Below are positions 1 through 9,807 of a stretch of DNA of 64,000 nucleotides, piece by piece. This stretch comes from Legionella cincinnatiensis. GTDB taxonomy: Bacteria; Pseudomonadota; Gammaproteobacteria; Legionellales; Legionellaceae. A program made the position numbers and the translations under genes. Below the pieces are notes generated by a model. It was not told the origin of the DNA, made no database searches, and was given only the letters and a program-made list of their open reading frames with translations. Every line of letters starts with the position of its first letter. Within the stretch, counting starts at the first letter, position 1. The stretch lies in NCBI RefSeq assembly GCF_900452415.1, contig NZ_UGNX01000001.1, positions 3,038,001 through 3,102,000 on the forward strand. Reading direction: 5' to 3'.

Positions 1-366
1 ACAGTGAGGCGAAATTGAAACCCATTTCGCTATGTCCAAGCTACAAATCATAAGGAAACAACCCACTTTCAAAATAGGTTATCCTATTAAAAGATGCAGA
101 TCATAACAAACTTTAAACAGAGTAACCATGAAATTTAGGATTCAAACATTATTTCTTAGCACATGAGTTGATTTTTTGTTAAGATTGAGTCCAAGTTTTG
201 AAAGTGCATTGGCCATTCGTTTCCGCCGCATTGTTTCGCAGTAAGTCTGCGGAATCCAAAAACCAATCAAAATATGGATCTCATGCAGGCATATTTAGAT
301 AGAAACAAAACTCAAGGAAATAAACTGGCCCAATATAAAATCTAAATAATCAACACGGTAGAACAA
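1..366. other. Non-coding left edge of the window
   Basis: I see no convincing gene here. Short open frames exist, such as a 23-codon ATG frame at 273-345, but none has a ribosome binding site or recognisable product. Around 220-255 there is an imperfect GC-rich inverted repeat (TTCCGC ... GCGGAA) in an otherwise AT-rich stretch, possibly a decayed palindromic repeat. The promoter of the following methyltransferase-tolC pair must lie here, but I cannot point to a clear -35/-10 pair. Confidence 0.5.
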
Positions 367-1020
367 ATGAGTTATCAAAGCGCGCGTATTAATATGGTCA
401 AGCAACAACTTCGAACTGGTGATGTTTTAAACGAATCCATACTTGATTTGTATGAAGTACTACTCAGACATGAGTTCGTCCCTGAACAATTTACCCATTT
501 TGCCTACTCAGATATGCAAATTCCACTGAACCATGACCAACGAATGCTTACTCCTTTAGAGGAAGGTCTAATTTTGCAAGCACTTAATCTCCAAGGTCAT
601 GAAATAGTTTTAGAAGTAGGTACAGGGAGCGGTTTCTTTACTGCCCTACTCAGTAAACTGTCTAAAAAGGTAATTAGTGTAGACTATTATGCTGATTTTA
701 CGGCTCAAGCAGAAAAAAAATTAAAGGTACATCATTGCCATAATGTAGAATTAATTACAGGCGATGCGAGTCGAGGCTGGTTGGAGAAAGCACCTTATGA
801 TGTTGTGATCTTCACCGGTGGATTAGAAAAAATAACCGAAACCGAAAAACTCCAAATTCTCCCTGGTGGTAAGCTATTTACCATATTAGGTAAGTCCCCT
901 GTATTGCAAGGCAAATTATATGAACTAGACCATAATGAAAATTGGCATGAGTCCCTGCTTTTTGAAACAAATATTCCTTTATTGATCGACAAATCAAAAT
1001 CCAAAGAGTTTGTATTTTAG
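367..1020 (+). CDS. Protein-L-isoaspartate O-methyltransferase-like protein
   Basis: This 217-residue protein belongs to the PCMT family of SAM-dependent methyltransferases, which repair isoaspartyl residues in aged proteins. The SAM-binding motif I is visible as VLEVGTGSGFFTALLS at about residues 79-94, followed by an acidic residue in VISVDYY. The N-terminal region with FVPE ... AYSDMQIPL corresponds to the substrate-side segment of the family. The gene ends 12 bases before tolC, so the two are probably co-transcribed. In Legionella a gene of this kind regularly precedes tolC (family knowledge). The classical Pcm active-site region is not perfectly conserved, so the substrate may differ. 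The start lacks a strong ribosome binding site. Confidence 0.85.
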   Translation: MSYQSARINMVKQQLRTGDVLNESILDLYEVLLRHEFVPEQFTHFAYSDMQIPLNHDQRMLTPLEEGLILQALNLQGHEIVLEVGTGSGFFTALLSKLSKKVISVDYYADFTAQAEKKLKVHHCHNVELITGDASRGWLEKAPYDVVIFTGGLEKITETEKLQILPGGKLFTILGKSPVLQGKLYELDHNENWHESLLFETNIPLLIDKSKSKEFVF

Positions 1021-1032
1021 GAATTAGATCAA

Positions 1033-2406
1033 ATGAAAAAATTGCTGTTCTGCTCCCTCTTGGCTTTAGGTCTATTACCACAAGCATTTGCAACCGATCT
1101 AATGGATATTTATCATCAGGCTCTTGAAAATGATCCTGTGTTCAAGAATGCCTATGATACTTACATGGCTAATGCAGAAGCTCTTCCACAAGCACGTTCA
1201 GCACTACTGCCTCAAGTTGGGATTTCAGGCCAAGCAACTCGTAACTTTTTCCATGTGAATGATGGTTTTTTCACCATTCAAGACACCTATTATAATTCTA
1301 GAATGTGGCAAATTTCAGCCTCTCAAGCAATTTTCAATTTTCAAGCATGGGCAAAAGTACAACAAGCCAAAGCTTCTGTAAAAGCAGCCCAAGCTCTTTT
1401 TAATGATGCAGCACAAGATTTGATTCTCAGAACCGCAAAGGCCTATTTTGATGCGCTCTATGCCCAGGACACACTCAATTTTGCTGAGGCAAAAAAAAGA
1501 GCAAACAAACGCCAATACGATCAAGCCCAGCAACGGTTTCAAGTTGGGCTCGATCCTATTACTTCTGTTTATGAAGCAAAAGCCGCCTATGATCAATCTG
1601 TAGCTACCGTTATTGCTTCGCGAAATAACCAAATCAATCAAAATGAAAACTTAAGAAAATTAACCAATCATGTTTATGATTCGATAGTACCTTTACGTAA
1701 CGGTAAAATCCCATTGATAAAACCAGAACCTAATTATGCCGATCAATGGGTGGATACAGGACTGAAGCAAAATTATAAGTTATTGTCAGCCAAATACAAT
1801 CTTGAAGTAGCACGTGAAAACGTAAAAGCACTTTCTGCAGGAAACTGGCCTGTTATTTCACTGCAAGGAAATACAGCAGAAACAACAAATAGCTTAAATA
1901 CTACAACTGACAATAATCCTTTATTACCCGCAAATCAGAAACAATCCACCGTTGGACTTGCTTTAAATTTTCCAGTATATCAAGGAGGCCTAGTTCGTTC
2001 TCAAACACGCCAAGCAAAACACAATTTTCAAGCAGCAAGCGAGCAAGTCGAACAGGCCTATCGAGAAGTAGTCGTAAACAGTCGTATTGCGTTTAATACA
2101 ATCACCGATGGTATTAGTAAAGTTAAAGCAGACAGACAATCGGTTATTTCCCAGAGAAATTCATTGGATAGCACAGAGGCGCAGTTTGAAATAGGTACAC
2201 GTACCATGGTAGATGTAGTCAATGCCCAACAACGCCTATTTGAAGCCCAAAATTTACTGGCTAATGACCAATACAACTTAATTAATGCCGTGTTAACGTT
2301 AAAATATCAGGCCGGAACATTAAATGCCAATGATCTGGAGCTAATCAATTCATGGTTAGAAACAACAAGGGTTAATGGATTCCCCACAACAGGAAATACC
2401 AAATAA
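1033..2406 (+). CDS. tolC: TolC family outer membrane efflux channel
   Basis: This 457-residue protein is the outer membrane exit duct used by tripartite drug pumps and type I secretion systems. It has a cleavable signal peptide ([20 protein letters not shown]). The mature part has the two-fold repeat typical of outer membrane efflux proteins: [13 protein letters not shown] opens the first half, and a second half opens near residue 230 with the helical [22 protein letters not shown] segment. Length and the repeated Gln/Ala-rich helices fit the family. In Legionella TolC is needed for type I export of the RTX toxin (known for L. pneumophila). It sits directly behind the PCMT-like gene and its last codons overlap an alternative upstream start of ttcA. 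Confidence 0.93.
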   Translation: MKKLLFCSLLALGLLPQAFATDLMDIYHQALENDPVFKNAYDTYMANAEALPQARSALLPQVGISGQATRNFFHVNDGFFTIQDTYYNSRMWQISASQAIFNFQAWAKVQQAKASVKAAQALFNDAAQDLILRTAKAYFDALYAQDTLNFAEAKKRANKRQYDQAQQRFQVGLDPITSVYEAKAAYDQSVATVIASRNNQINQNENLRKLTNHVYDSIVPLRNGKIPLIKPEPNYADQWVDTGLKQNYKLLSAKYNLEVARENVKALSAGNWPVISLQGNTAETTNSLNTTTDNNPLLPANQKQSTVGLALNFPVYQGGLVRSQTRQAKHNFQAASEQVEQAYREVVVNSRIAFNTITDGISKVKADRQSVISQRNSLDSTEAQFEIGTRTMVDVVNAQQRLFEAQNLLANDQYNLINAVLTLKYQAGTLNANDLELINSWLETTRVNGFPTTGNTK

Positions 2407-2443
2407 CAATTTTTATTTAACCCCACTAAATGAGTTTTCAATA

Positions 2444-3286
2444 ATGTCCAATCCTTCCCAAGTTGAAAAAAAATTACTTCATTACACAGGTAAAGCCATT
2501 GCAGATTTTAATATGATCCAACGTGGTGATCGAGTTATGGTCTGTTTATCAGGAGGAAAAGACTCTTTTACCTTGCTTACCATTCTCAATCAATTGCGTC
2601 GTCGTTCAGGTAATAAGTTTGAACTTTTTTCGTTTACTCTCGATCAAGCGCAACCTGGTTGGAATGATTCTGCTTTACGTCAATGGCTTAAAGAGCGTTC
2701 CATTCCACACGAAATCTTAACTCGTGATACCTACAGCATCGTTAAAGAAAAAATCCCCGAAGGCAAAACCTATTGCTCTTTGTGTTCTCGACTGCGACGA
2801 GGCATTATTTATCGTTATGCAGAAGAAAATGGTTTTAACAAAATTGCTCTAGGTCATCATCGAGATGATCTAGTACGAACTTTAATGATGTCCATTCTCT
2901 ATAATGGTGATATTCGATCGATGCCACCTAAGTTACTCAGTGATAACAAAAAACATATTGTGATTCGCCCATTATGCTATGTCCAAGAGAATGACATCAT
3001 CACTTATGCAAAGGAACAAGCCTATCCTATTATTCCATGCAATCTTTGTGGTTCTCAAGAAAATTTAATGCGTAAAAAAGTAGCTCGTTTAATTGATCAA
3101 CTTGCAGAAGAAAATCCTAAGGTTCCTAGTAACATCCTTCATGCTCTACAAAGCATCAAACCTAGCCAGCTTATGGATCAAAATATGTGGAATTTTAGAA
3201 ATCTGGAACATGAATTAATCATTAATCAAGTAACTAATGCAAGTGAGGTTTTCAGTTCAGAAGAATTTGATACGGTAGATGAATAA
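2444..3286 (+). CDS. ttcA: tRNA 2-thiocytidine(32) synthetase TtcA
   Basis: TtcA thiolates cytidine 32 of certain tRNAs using ATP and an iron-sulfur cluster. The PP-loop ATP-binding motif SGGKDS lies near residue 37. The cluster-binding CxxC pairs are seen as [10 protein letters not shown] and CNLCGSQ, and the GHHRDDL segment is characteristic. The frame is open from 2375, inside the end of tolC. I chose the ATG at 2444 because homologues begin near [19 protein letters not shown] and because the upstream 23 residues look unlike protein. It probably belongs to the same transcript as tolC. A palindromic repeat lies downstream. Confidence 0.92.
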   Translation: MSNPSQVEKKLLHYTGKAIADFNMIQRGDRVMVCLSGGKDSFTLLTILNQLRRRSGNKFELFSFTLDQAQPGWNDSALRQWLKERSIPHEILTRDTYSIVKEKIPEGKTYCSLCSRLRRGIIYRYAEENGFNKIALGHHRDDLVRTLMMSILYNGDIRSMPPKLLSDNKKHIVIRPLCYVQENDIITYAKEQAYPIIPCNLCGSQENLMRKKVARLIDQLAEENPKVPSNILHALQSIKPSQLMDQNMWNFRNLEHELIINQVTNASEVFSSEEFDTVDE

Positions 3287-3355
3287 AATTCAGTTCAAAT
3301 TCGAACAAAAATAAAAAGCTCGAAGAATCATGCTCCAATGCATGTAGAGTTCTAC

Positions 3356-3475
3356 AGCGCATCCACTAAGTTCTAGACAAGGTACAAGTAAAGTGAGGTG
3401 AAGGAGTGTACTCAAGTACATGACTGAGCCGAGCGAGCTTGCAACGATGTATAGGACTTAGTGGGCGGCGCTATA
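3356..3475. repeat. Dispersed palindromic repeat, family A, copy 1
   Basis: This 120-bp element lies in the 440-base gap between ttcA and the SulP gene. Its ends are inverted repeats: AGCGC..CCACTAAGTTCTAG on the left and ATAGGACTTAGTGGGCGGCGCT on the right read as complements with few mismatches. The middle (ACAAGTAAAGTGAGGT ... CGAGCTTGCAACGATGTATA) recurs in reverse orientation at 32173-32284, and an internally deleted version lies at 11441-11490. No coding frame is present. The rest of the gap (3476-3726) is very AT-rich and presumably contains the SulP promoter. Confidence 0.8.
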
Positions 3476-3726
3476 TATAAATAAAGAAATCTTTTATATC
3501 GAGCGTTCCTCTTATCCTCTTCATATTTTTAAACATTTTTTGTATTAAAATAATCAAATAGATGTTTTTGTAGGCAAAAAGAAGGAATTAATCACAAAAT
3601 CTTAACTAAAAAGAAACACTTTTATAACATTTTTGTAACATTTATGTTTTATTAAATATCACTTTAGTCTAAAATTAGAAAAAATTTTTTAATAAAATAT
3701 TAAATTGCTCTTATAGGAATTTCTTC

Positions 3727-6036
3727 ATGTTTACAAATACAACGGTTGACTCTCGTATATTTCGAATTTATACAAAGCGTTTTCTTAAATTTGATTTTGT
3801 CGCAGCCATAGTCGTATTTCTCGTGGCTATTCCTTTATGCTTAGGGATTGCTCTAGCTTCTGGTGCCCCTTTGTTTTCAGGAATTTTAAGCGGGGTTGTA
3901 GGGGGAATTGTTGTTGGTTGCTTGAGTGGCTCTCATGTCAGTGTGAGTGGACCTGCAGCCGGGATGGCAGCTGTCGTTGTGACAGCTATTGCTCATCTTG
4001 GTGATTTTAATTCATTTTTACTGGCGTTGATACTTGCTGGTTTACTGCAAATAATCATAGGCAGTTTTAGAGCCGGATTTATAGCAGATTACGTGCCATC
4101 AAACGTAGTGCAAGGTTTACTTTGTGCTATAGGAATTTTATTAATCATCAAACAACTACCACTTGCATTTACGCTGTCTGCAGATTTTAATGAACTTAAA
4201 ACCCACTTATTGGAAACAACAGAGGAAATTACATTAAGTCCTATTCTCGCGCTCTATCATCACATCAACTCAGGAGCCATGCTGATTACCACAATTTCTT
4301 TGGTCACATTAATCTTTTTTGATTTAACAAAAAATAAAGTACTTAAGGAAATACCCGCACCGATTATTGTAGTGATCTTAGGCGTACTACTCAACGAATT
4401 CTTCCAATGGACTGACTCAAATCTTGCGCAAAATTCACCGCAATTAGTTAATATTCCCCAAACAAGCGACTTTCATGAGCTACTTAGCAAATTGGAATAT
4501 CCTAACTGGTCTTCCTGGGCTAATCCTAAAGTTTATCTTTATGCATTTATTATTGGTATTGTCGCTTCTCTTGAGACTTTACTAAACTTCAAGGCTGGTG
4601 AAAAACTCGATAAAAAACGTCGTCATCCCTCTTCGAACCGTGAATTAGTGGCACAAGGTGTAGGAAACGTAACGGTAGGATTAATTGGTGGAATTCCGAT
4701 CACATCTGTAATTGTTAGGACATCAATTAATATTCAAGCAGGTTCTAAAACCAAAATATCTAGCATTTTGCATGGCATTTTCATCTTATTTGCAGTGATG
4801 TTAATCCCAGGTACTCTAAATAAAATACCCTTGTCTTCCTTAGCAGCTATCCTGATGTACACCGGCTATAAACTCAATAAGCCCTCTATTTACAGGTCCA
4901 TTTATGCACAAGGTTATGATCGCTTTATTCCATTTATAGCTACAGTCATTGGCATCATTGTCTTTAATCTTTTGATGGGTATTTTAATTGGATTAGCGGT
5001 GAGTTTGTTCTATATTTTAAAATCAAACAGTCAAGCACGTATCAATATTCTAAAGGAAATTCATCCTACTGGAGTCATCAATCGTTTAGTACTCCCACAA
5101 CAAATGACTTTCTTAAATAAAGCAGCTTTAATTGCTGAACTTAATTCTATCCCTAAAGAATCACAATTAATTATTGATGCGCGTTATTCACAATACATCG
5201 ATAAAGAAATTTTAGAGTTATTAAAAGAGTTTCAGGACGAACAAGCTCCTAATAAGAAAATATCCTTAAATCTTATTGGTTTTAAAAAACATTACAAAAT
5301 TCATAACCATATTGATTTTATTAATGTAACTACATACGACGTACAATCCCATTTATCTCCTGCTGAGGTATTAAATATATTAAATGAAGGAAACCATCGA
5401 TTTTTGAATGGTAATTTAATTCATCGCTCTAACCAATTGGATATTAAACATACAGCAAAAGAGCAACATCCTATCGCTATAGTTCTGGGCTGTATTGATT
5501 CCAGAGTCCCCGTTGAAACTATTTTTGACATGAGTTTTGGCGATATTTTTTGTGTGCGTGTTGCAGGTAATGTGGTCAATAATGATGTGCTTGCCAGTAT
5601 CGAATATGCCTGCAGCGTAGTTGGGGTAAAACTGATCATCGTTCTTGGCCATACTCGTTGTGGTGCGATTCAGTCCGCCTGTGATGGAATAGAAAAAGGA
5701 CATATTACCGAGTTATTGGAAAAAATAAAACCAGCTATTAATGCCGAAAATCAAACATCAAATGATCGCCATAGTAAAAATGATACTTTCGTTCATCATG
5801 TTACAGACTTAAACGTAGCTAATACCATGCAAAATATTTATAAACGCAGCTCCATTTTACATGACATGATAGAAAAAAATGAAATTGCGATGGTTGGTGC
5901 AGTCTATGATGTGCAAACAGGTAAAGTCCATTATAAAGACTATGTTTATGAATTAAATCAACTTGATGGAAAAGATAATTACCATTTAGCTTCTAAATTA
6001 AATGCCTTATTGAAAGAAGCTAAGATTCATATATAA
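3727..6036 (+). CDS. SulP-family anion transporter fused to beta-carbonic anhydrase
   Basis: This 769-residue protein joins a SulP permease to a beta-class carbonic anhydrase. Residues 20-430 contain the repeated membrane spans of SulP, with the SGSHVSVSGPAAGMAA signature. Residues about 450-530 look like a STAS-type regulatory domain. Residues about 545-769 are the anhydrase, with the expected zinc-site residues Cys589, Asp591, His642 and Cys645 (VLGCIDSRV and LGHTRCGAI). The fusion suggests bicarbonate transport coupled to CO2 hydration, so it is likely a bicarbonate (or sulfate) importer of the inner membrane. Such fusions are known in several bacteria; the substrate is inferred. It stands alone after a long AT-rich upstream region. 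Confidence 0.92.
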   Translation: MFTNTTVDSRIFRIYTKRFLKFDFVAAIVVFLVAIPLCLGIALASGAPLFSGILSGVVGGIVVGCLSGSHVSVSGPAAGMAAVVVTAIAHLGDFNSFLLALILAGLLQIIIGSFRAGFIADYVPSNVVQGLLCAIGILLIIKQLPLAFTLSADFNELKTHLLETTEEITLSPILALYHHINSGAMLITTISLVTLIFFDLTKNKVLKEIPAPIIVVILGVLLNEFFQWTDSNLAQNSPQLVNIPQTSDFHELLSKLEYPNWSSWANPKVYLYAFIIGIVASLETLLNFKAGEKLDKKRRHPSSNRELVAQGVGNVTVGLIGGIPITSVIVRTSINIQAGSKTKISSILHGIFILFAVMLIPGTLNKIPLSSLAAILMYTGYKLNKPSIYRSIYAQGYDRFIPFIATVIGIIVFNLLMGILIGLAVSLFYILKSNSQARINILKEIHPTGVINRLVLPQQMTFLNKAALIAELNSIPKESQLIIDARYSQYIDKEILELLKEFQDEQAPNKKISLNLIGFKKHYKIHNHIDFINVTTYDVQSHLSPAEVLNILNEGNHRFLNGNLIHRSNQLDIKHTAKEQHPIAIVLGCIDSRVPVETIFDMSFGDIFCVRVAGNVVNNDVLASIEYACSVVGVKLIIVLGHTRCGAIQSACDGIEKGHITELLEKIKPAINAENQTSNDRHSKNDTFVHHVTDLNVANTMQNIYKRSSILHDMIEKNEIAMVGAVYDVQTGKVHYKDYVYELNQLDGKDNYHLASKLNALLKEAKIHI

Positions 6037-6197
6037 ATTTGTAGTTTAAGCGCAAAGCAAAATACTCCTTTTGCTTTGCTACATCCAAAATTTTTTATAT
6101 TCAATAGAAGTCCAATGTACTTCTTCCTCCTCATCTGTTTTTGCTCAAAAACTTCTGTATAATGCCTGAAAATCTAAGAATTAAATCAGGAGCTGAA

Positions 6198-7907
6198 ATG
6201 CGTGCATCTCAATGGTTTTTAGCAACCCTTAAAGAAACTCCAAACGATGCTGAAATTGTGTCTCATCAATTAATGTTGAGAACAGGAATGATTCGTAAAT
6301 TGGGTTCAGGGCTTTATACCTGGATGCCTCTAGGTTTAAAAGTATTGCGCAAAATAGAGCAAATAGTTCGCGAAGAAATGAATAACATTAATGCAATAGA
6401 AGTACTTATGCCCGCAGTCCAGCCCGCTGAGTTATGGCAAGAAACAGGACGATGGGAGACCTTTGGCGGCCAACTGTTAACCATGAAGGATTCCAATGAT
6501 AGAGAATACTGCTTTGGCCCCACTCATGAAGAAGTCATCACAGATATTATGCGGCATGAATTGCAATCTTATAAACAACTTCCTGCAAGTTTTTATCAAA
6601 TCCAAACAAAATTTCGTGATGAAATCAGGCCTCGTTTTGGCGTCATGCGGGCACGCGAATTCATTATGAAAGATGCTTATTCGTTCCATTTAAGTCTGGA
6701 AAGTCTGCAAAATACTTATAAAGATATGTATCATGCATATTGCCGTATTTTTGATCGCATGGGACTTAAATATCGTGCCGTAGAAGCAGATACTGGAGCT
6801 ATCGGCGGTTCTGCCTCTCATGAATTCCAAGTATTAGCTGATTCAGGTGAAGATTTAATCTTTTACAGCGATCAGGGTGATTATGCAGCAAATATTGAAC
6901 AAGCAACAAGCTTAAAGCCCGCTAAAGCAACTCCTATCAGTCAAAAAATAATCCTGGTTGATACACCAAACAAAAAAACTATAGCTGAGGTGGCTCAATT
7001 CCTACAAGTTTCACCTAAGCAAACCGTCAAGACATTAATTGTCAAAGGAAAAGAACACCCCATGGTAGCGCTTATTTTATGTGGTGATGATGATCTCAAT
7101 GAAGTTAAAGCTACAAAACATCCTTTGATTGATACCCCATTACAATTCATAGATGAAGAAACAATTTTAAAAAACTTAAATGCGCCAATTGGATCACTCG
7201 GACCAGTTAACTTAGCAATACCTATAATCGCGGATTATCATGCCCTTGCCATGGATTCATTTATATGTGGCGCAAATCAAGCAGATAAACATTATCAACA
7301 TGCTGCCTGGGACAAAGATGTTAAAGAATATCTTGCCTTCGACTTACGCAATGTGAAAGAAGGGGATATTAGCCCTGATGGGCAAGGTACGCTTTATTCA
7401 TGTCGAGGTATCGAGGTTGGTCATGTTTTCCAACTAGGTGATAAATATGCTAAAGCCATGAATGCTGTTGTCATCAATGAGCAAGGCCAATTAGAAACCA
7501 TGTTAATGGGATGCTATGGCTTAGGTATTACTCGAGTCGTTGCTGCAGCCATAGAACAACATCATGATGAACGGGGCATAATATGGCCACAAAATATTGC
7601 TCCATTTCAGTTAGTGATTATTCCATTAAATGCCCATCGCTCGCCTGAAGTTAAAAAGCAAGCAGATGCTTTATATCAACAATTCAAAAGCTTAAACATT
7701 GATGTTTTAATTGATGATCGTAACGAACGAGCTGGAGTATTGTTTGCCGATCATGATCTTATTGGTATTCCTCATCGCTTAGTGGTCAGTGAAAGAAATA
7801 TTGAACAAAACTGTGTGGAATATAAAAACAGAGCTACTGGAGAAATTCAACAATTCAATTTAGATACAGCAGTTGATTCAGTACTCAACTTAATCTCAAA
7901 AAACTGA
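6198..7907 (+). CDS. proS: Prolyl-tRNA synthetase (bacterial type)
   Basis: ProS charges tRNA-Pro with proline in the cytoplasm. The 569 residues from the chosen start match the bacterial class II enzyme throughout. They include the opening SQWFLATLKETPNDAEIVSHQLMLR region, motif 2 (FRDEIRPRFGVMRAREFIMKDAYSFH region), the inserted YbaK-like editing domain at roughly residues 225-400, motif 3 (GCYGLGITRVVAAAIEQ) and the anticodon-binding domain. The frame is open from 6141, but the ATG at 6198 has an AGGAG ribosome binding site at 6188-6192 and coincides with the usual family start. A good terminator follows. Confidence 0.96.
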   Translation: MRASQWFLATLKETPNDAEIVSHQLMLRTGMIRKLGSGLYTWMPLGLKVLRKIEQIVREEMNNINAIEVLMPAVQPAELWQETGRWETFGGQLLTMKDSNDREYCFGPTHEEVITDIMRHELQSYKQLPASFYQIQTKFRDEIRPRFGVMRAREFIMKDAYSFHLSLESLQNTYKDMYHAYCRIFDRMGLKYRAVEADTGAIGGSASHEFQVLADSGEDLIFYSDQGDYAANIEQATSLKPAKATPISQKIILVDTPNKKTIAEVAQFLQVSPKQTVKTLIVKGKEHPMVALILCGDDDLNEVKATKHPLIDTPLQFIDEETILKNLNAPIGSLGPVNLAIPIIADYHALAMDSFICGANQADKHYQHAAWDKDVKEYLAFDLRNVKEGDISPDGQGTLYSCRGIEVGHVFQLGDKYAKAMNAVVINEQGQLETMLMGCYGLGITRVVAAAIEQHHDERGIIWPQNIAPFQLVIIPLNAHRSPEVKKQADALYQQFKSLNIDVLIDDRNERAGVLFADHDLIGIPHRLVVSERNIEQNCVEYKNRATGEIQQFNLDTAVDSVLNLISKN

Positions 7908-7930
7908 GATACTGAGTTGCAAAACATAAG

Positions 7931-7978
7931 CATGATACGGCTTGTCAATTCAATGGTAACAAGCCCTCATGTTTTTTT
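7931..7978 (+). terminator. Rho-independent terminator of proS
   Basis: Two short stem blocks, CATGA/TCATG and GGCTTGT/ACAAGCC, flank a loop and are followed directly by seven T residues at 7972-7978. It begins 24 bases after the proS stop codon. Confidence 0.8.
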
Positions 7979-7999
7979 GCCTAATTGACCTATTTATTA

Positions 8000-8270
8000 G
8001 GAGTATTAAATGTCCAGAAGGAGTATTCAATTTCTAAAAAATGCTATCTTCTGCTGTTGCACTAAATCTTATACACATCTCTAAAAAACCAGCTAGCTCG
8101 ACTTTCCGATGTTCTGTGGCTTGTCCGCAGAATATAGAGTGCTGTGCTAAAAGTCTCGACCCTGCGAAAACAAACCGCGGGGCATTAGCAGAGTTTTGAT
8201 CAAGAAACAGGGCTTGTCCAAGGGACGTCGGAAGCTGAATTGTCAACACATCCTAATATTTGAAATAATA
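8000..8270. other. Non-coding patch with mobile-element end remnants
   Basis: No credible gene is present in this gap between proS and the convergent permease gene. A short hairpin lies at 8112-8132 (TTCTGTGG/CCGCAGAA with loop CTTGT). The segment 8223-8256 (GGACGTCGGAAGCTG, then AATTGTCAACACATCC) matches 29 of 34 positions of the right tip of the mobile region at 54882-54915. It therefore looks like a solo remnant of the same element family. GC-richer bits such as CCGCGGGG near 8178 stand out from the AT-rich surroundings. Confidence 0.55.
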
Positions 8271-9062
8271 TTAATTAAACATCATGCAAAAAATGACAAT
8301 TAGTAATAATAAACAATAACTCTTGCCATAAACTTTATCAGGAATGAGATCGCTACAATATATTCCTAACTTCGCGCCTATAATACTGCCTAAAAATATA
8401 GTAATTAATGCCGGCCAATATAAATAACCGGTGCTGTATGGAGGTAAGTGAGGTATATGAATTCCCGCAGCTATAAAAATAATACTTCCTATCAAACCAC
8501 TTGGTGCAGCAAGTCCATTTGCAAGTGCAGAAGCTTTATTCATGGACACACCATAATGCCTAAAAAATGGAACAATAATCACACTTCCTCCTATTCCCAA
8601 TAAGGCGGCAATTGTTCCTGTAAAATAACTAACAAAATACAAAATTGCATTTGTTGGCTTTTTGTGGACAGAAATATTTTCTTTAAAAAACTCCTGCTTC
8701 AAATTCCTGAGTAAAACCATAAAAATCAAAATTAAAAATGCGTATTTGAGTGAATTTGCGCTTAAAATTGTAGCGATTAAAGCACCACTTACAGCACCCA
8801 AAGCAACAGGTGGCAACATTTTTCTTAATAAGATCATATCCATATTTTGTTTCAGATAATGCAACCATGCTGCATATATCATATTAATAAACATCAGCAT
8901 TAAAGAGGTTCCTACAGCCATATGCATGGCCAATTCTTTTGGAATACCATCCAATGGTAATAACCAGAATAACAATGGAACAACAACAAATCCCCCCCCA
9001 AAGCCAAACAACGTTGCAAGTAGTCCTGTTACTATTCCAGCAAATAAATAAATTCCAATCAT
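8271..9062 (-). CDS. TauE/SafE (sulfite exporter-like) family permease
   Basis: This 263-residue integral membrane protein has about eight hydrophobic spans and the two-fold repeated Gly-rich motif of the TauE/SafE family: GLLATLFGFGGGFVVVPLL near the N-terminus and AALLGIGGSVIIVPFF near residue 155. Family members export sulfite, sulfoacetate or other organosulfur anions, or import related compounds; the substrate here cannot be told. Its start overlaps the stop of the upstream gene (9059-9487) by four bases, so the two are translationally coupled. Confidence 0.88.
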   Translation of the reverse strand: MIGIYLFAGIVTGLLATLFGFGGGFVVVPLLFWLLPLDGIPKELAMHMAVGTSLMLMFINMIYAAWLHYLKQNMDMILLRKMLPPVALGAVSGALIATILSANSLKYAFLILIFMVLLRNLKQEFFKENISVHKKPTNAILYFVSYFTGTIAALLGIGGSVIIVPFFRHYGVSMNKASALANGLAAPSGLIGSIIFIAAGIHIPHLPPYSTGYLYWPALITIFLGSIIGAKLGIYCSDLIPDKVYGKSYCLLLLIVIFCMMFN

Positions 9063-9487
9063 AAATTTCCATCATCCTTGGGTGCATGTTCATAAAAATC
9101 AAGCTGCACTACAAAATCTTCCTCAATTTTATAATGCAGGCAATTATTTTTTAATTTTTCAATATAACCTAATGCTTCCAATCTATTGAGTGCGGGGAGT
9201 ATCTCTGCAGATAATTCATAACGTAATCTTGGAGTCGATGAATTCAATATTGCATCTTTATCAACCACAAAAAATTCCCTTATATCTCTGCAATGAGTAG
9301 CACTAAGATCATCTTTAATGGAATTCATAAAATTAGGGTAATCATTAAAAAGCTTATCTAAGTCAAACTTTTTCGTGTCCGCCTGTTCAGAACTTCTACG
9401 GGAATTGACGAATTTTTGCAAGCAATGCTGGCTTATTAGGGTAACAACACCCCCAATAAAAAAACCATATACAAATGAAATACTCAT
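9059..9487 (-). CDS. Small membrane-anchored protein of unknown function
   Basis: I do not recognise this 142-residue protein. It has one N-terminal hydrophobic span (residues about 5-22), followed by a charged region and then a C-terminal part (RYELSAEILPALNRLEALGYIEKLKNNCLHYKIEEDF) that resembles a small winged-helix fold. The gene overlaps the TauE/SafE permease gene by four bases, so it is likely co-expressed with it. A regulatory or accessory role for the permease is a guess from position only. Confidence 0.7.
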   Translation of the reverse strand: MSISFVYGFFIGGVVTLISQHCLQKFVNSRRSSEQADTKKFDLDKLFNDYPNFMNSIKDDLSATHCRDIREFFVVDKDAILNSSTPRLRYELSAEILPALNRLEALGYIEKLKNNCLHYKIEEDFVVQLDFYEHAPKDDGNL

Positions 9488-9807
9488 AGATACTGTTTTA
9501 AAGTTAGATTTCTTAGTGATTCCAGATGAATCCTAAGGAATTCATCATTTGGCAAATTATATAACAAAATTTCTATAAAAGTTAACCACCACATATTGCT
9601 TAAAACAATCAAAAAATAAATAACAATAAACCATTTCCCAAAGAAGTACCCATACTAATGCCCACCTTATTTACGATAAATGAGAAAAATTCAATCTTGA
9701 TTTTTTAACCCCGCATTAATACACTGGAGCAATTTGACTGACCAATTACTTATCATGCTGTATACTAGCAGTATCTAAACTCCCACTTATCATTAAAAAG
9801 AGGATAT
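9488..9807. other. Divergent intergenic region
   Basis: This 320-base AT-rich region separates the leftward permease operon from the rightward lipoprotein gene and should contain both promoters. A TTGACT at 9734 and a TATACT at 9761 are visible upstream of the lipoprotein gene, but they are 21 bases apart, too far for a textbook sigma-70 promoter. Nothing else is recognised. Confidence 0.4.

Noticed and set aside
273-345. A 23-codon open frame upstream of the methyltransferase gene.
   Set aside because: No ribosome binding site and no sequence feature to support translation.
8068-8082. TCTTATACACATCTC resembles part of the transposon mosaic end used in sequencing library kits, raising the question of an adapter artefact.
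   Set aside because: Only about 14 of 19 bases match, and the adapter sequence that should follow is absent. The flanks read as ordinary genomic DNA, so chance is the simpler explanation.
8034-8249. A 71-codon leftward open frame in the gap after proS.
   Set aside because: No ribosome binding site or recognisable protein pattern, and it runs across mobile-element end remnants.
9734-9766. TTGACT and TATACT upstream of the lipoprotein gene as a sigma-70 promoter.
   Set aside because: The spacing of 21 bases is too long for a confident call.
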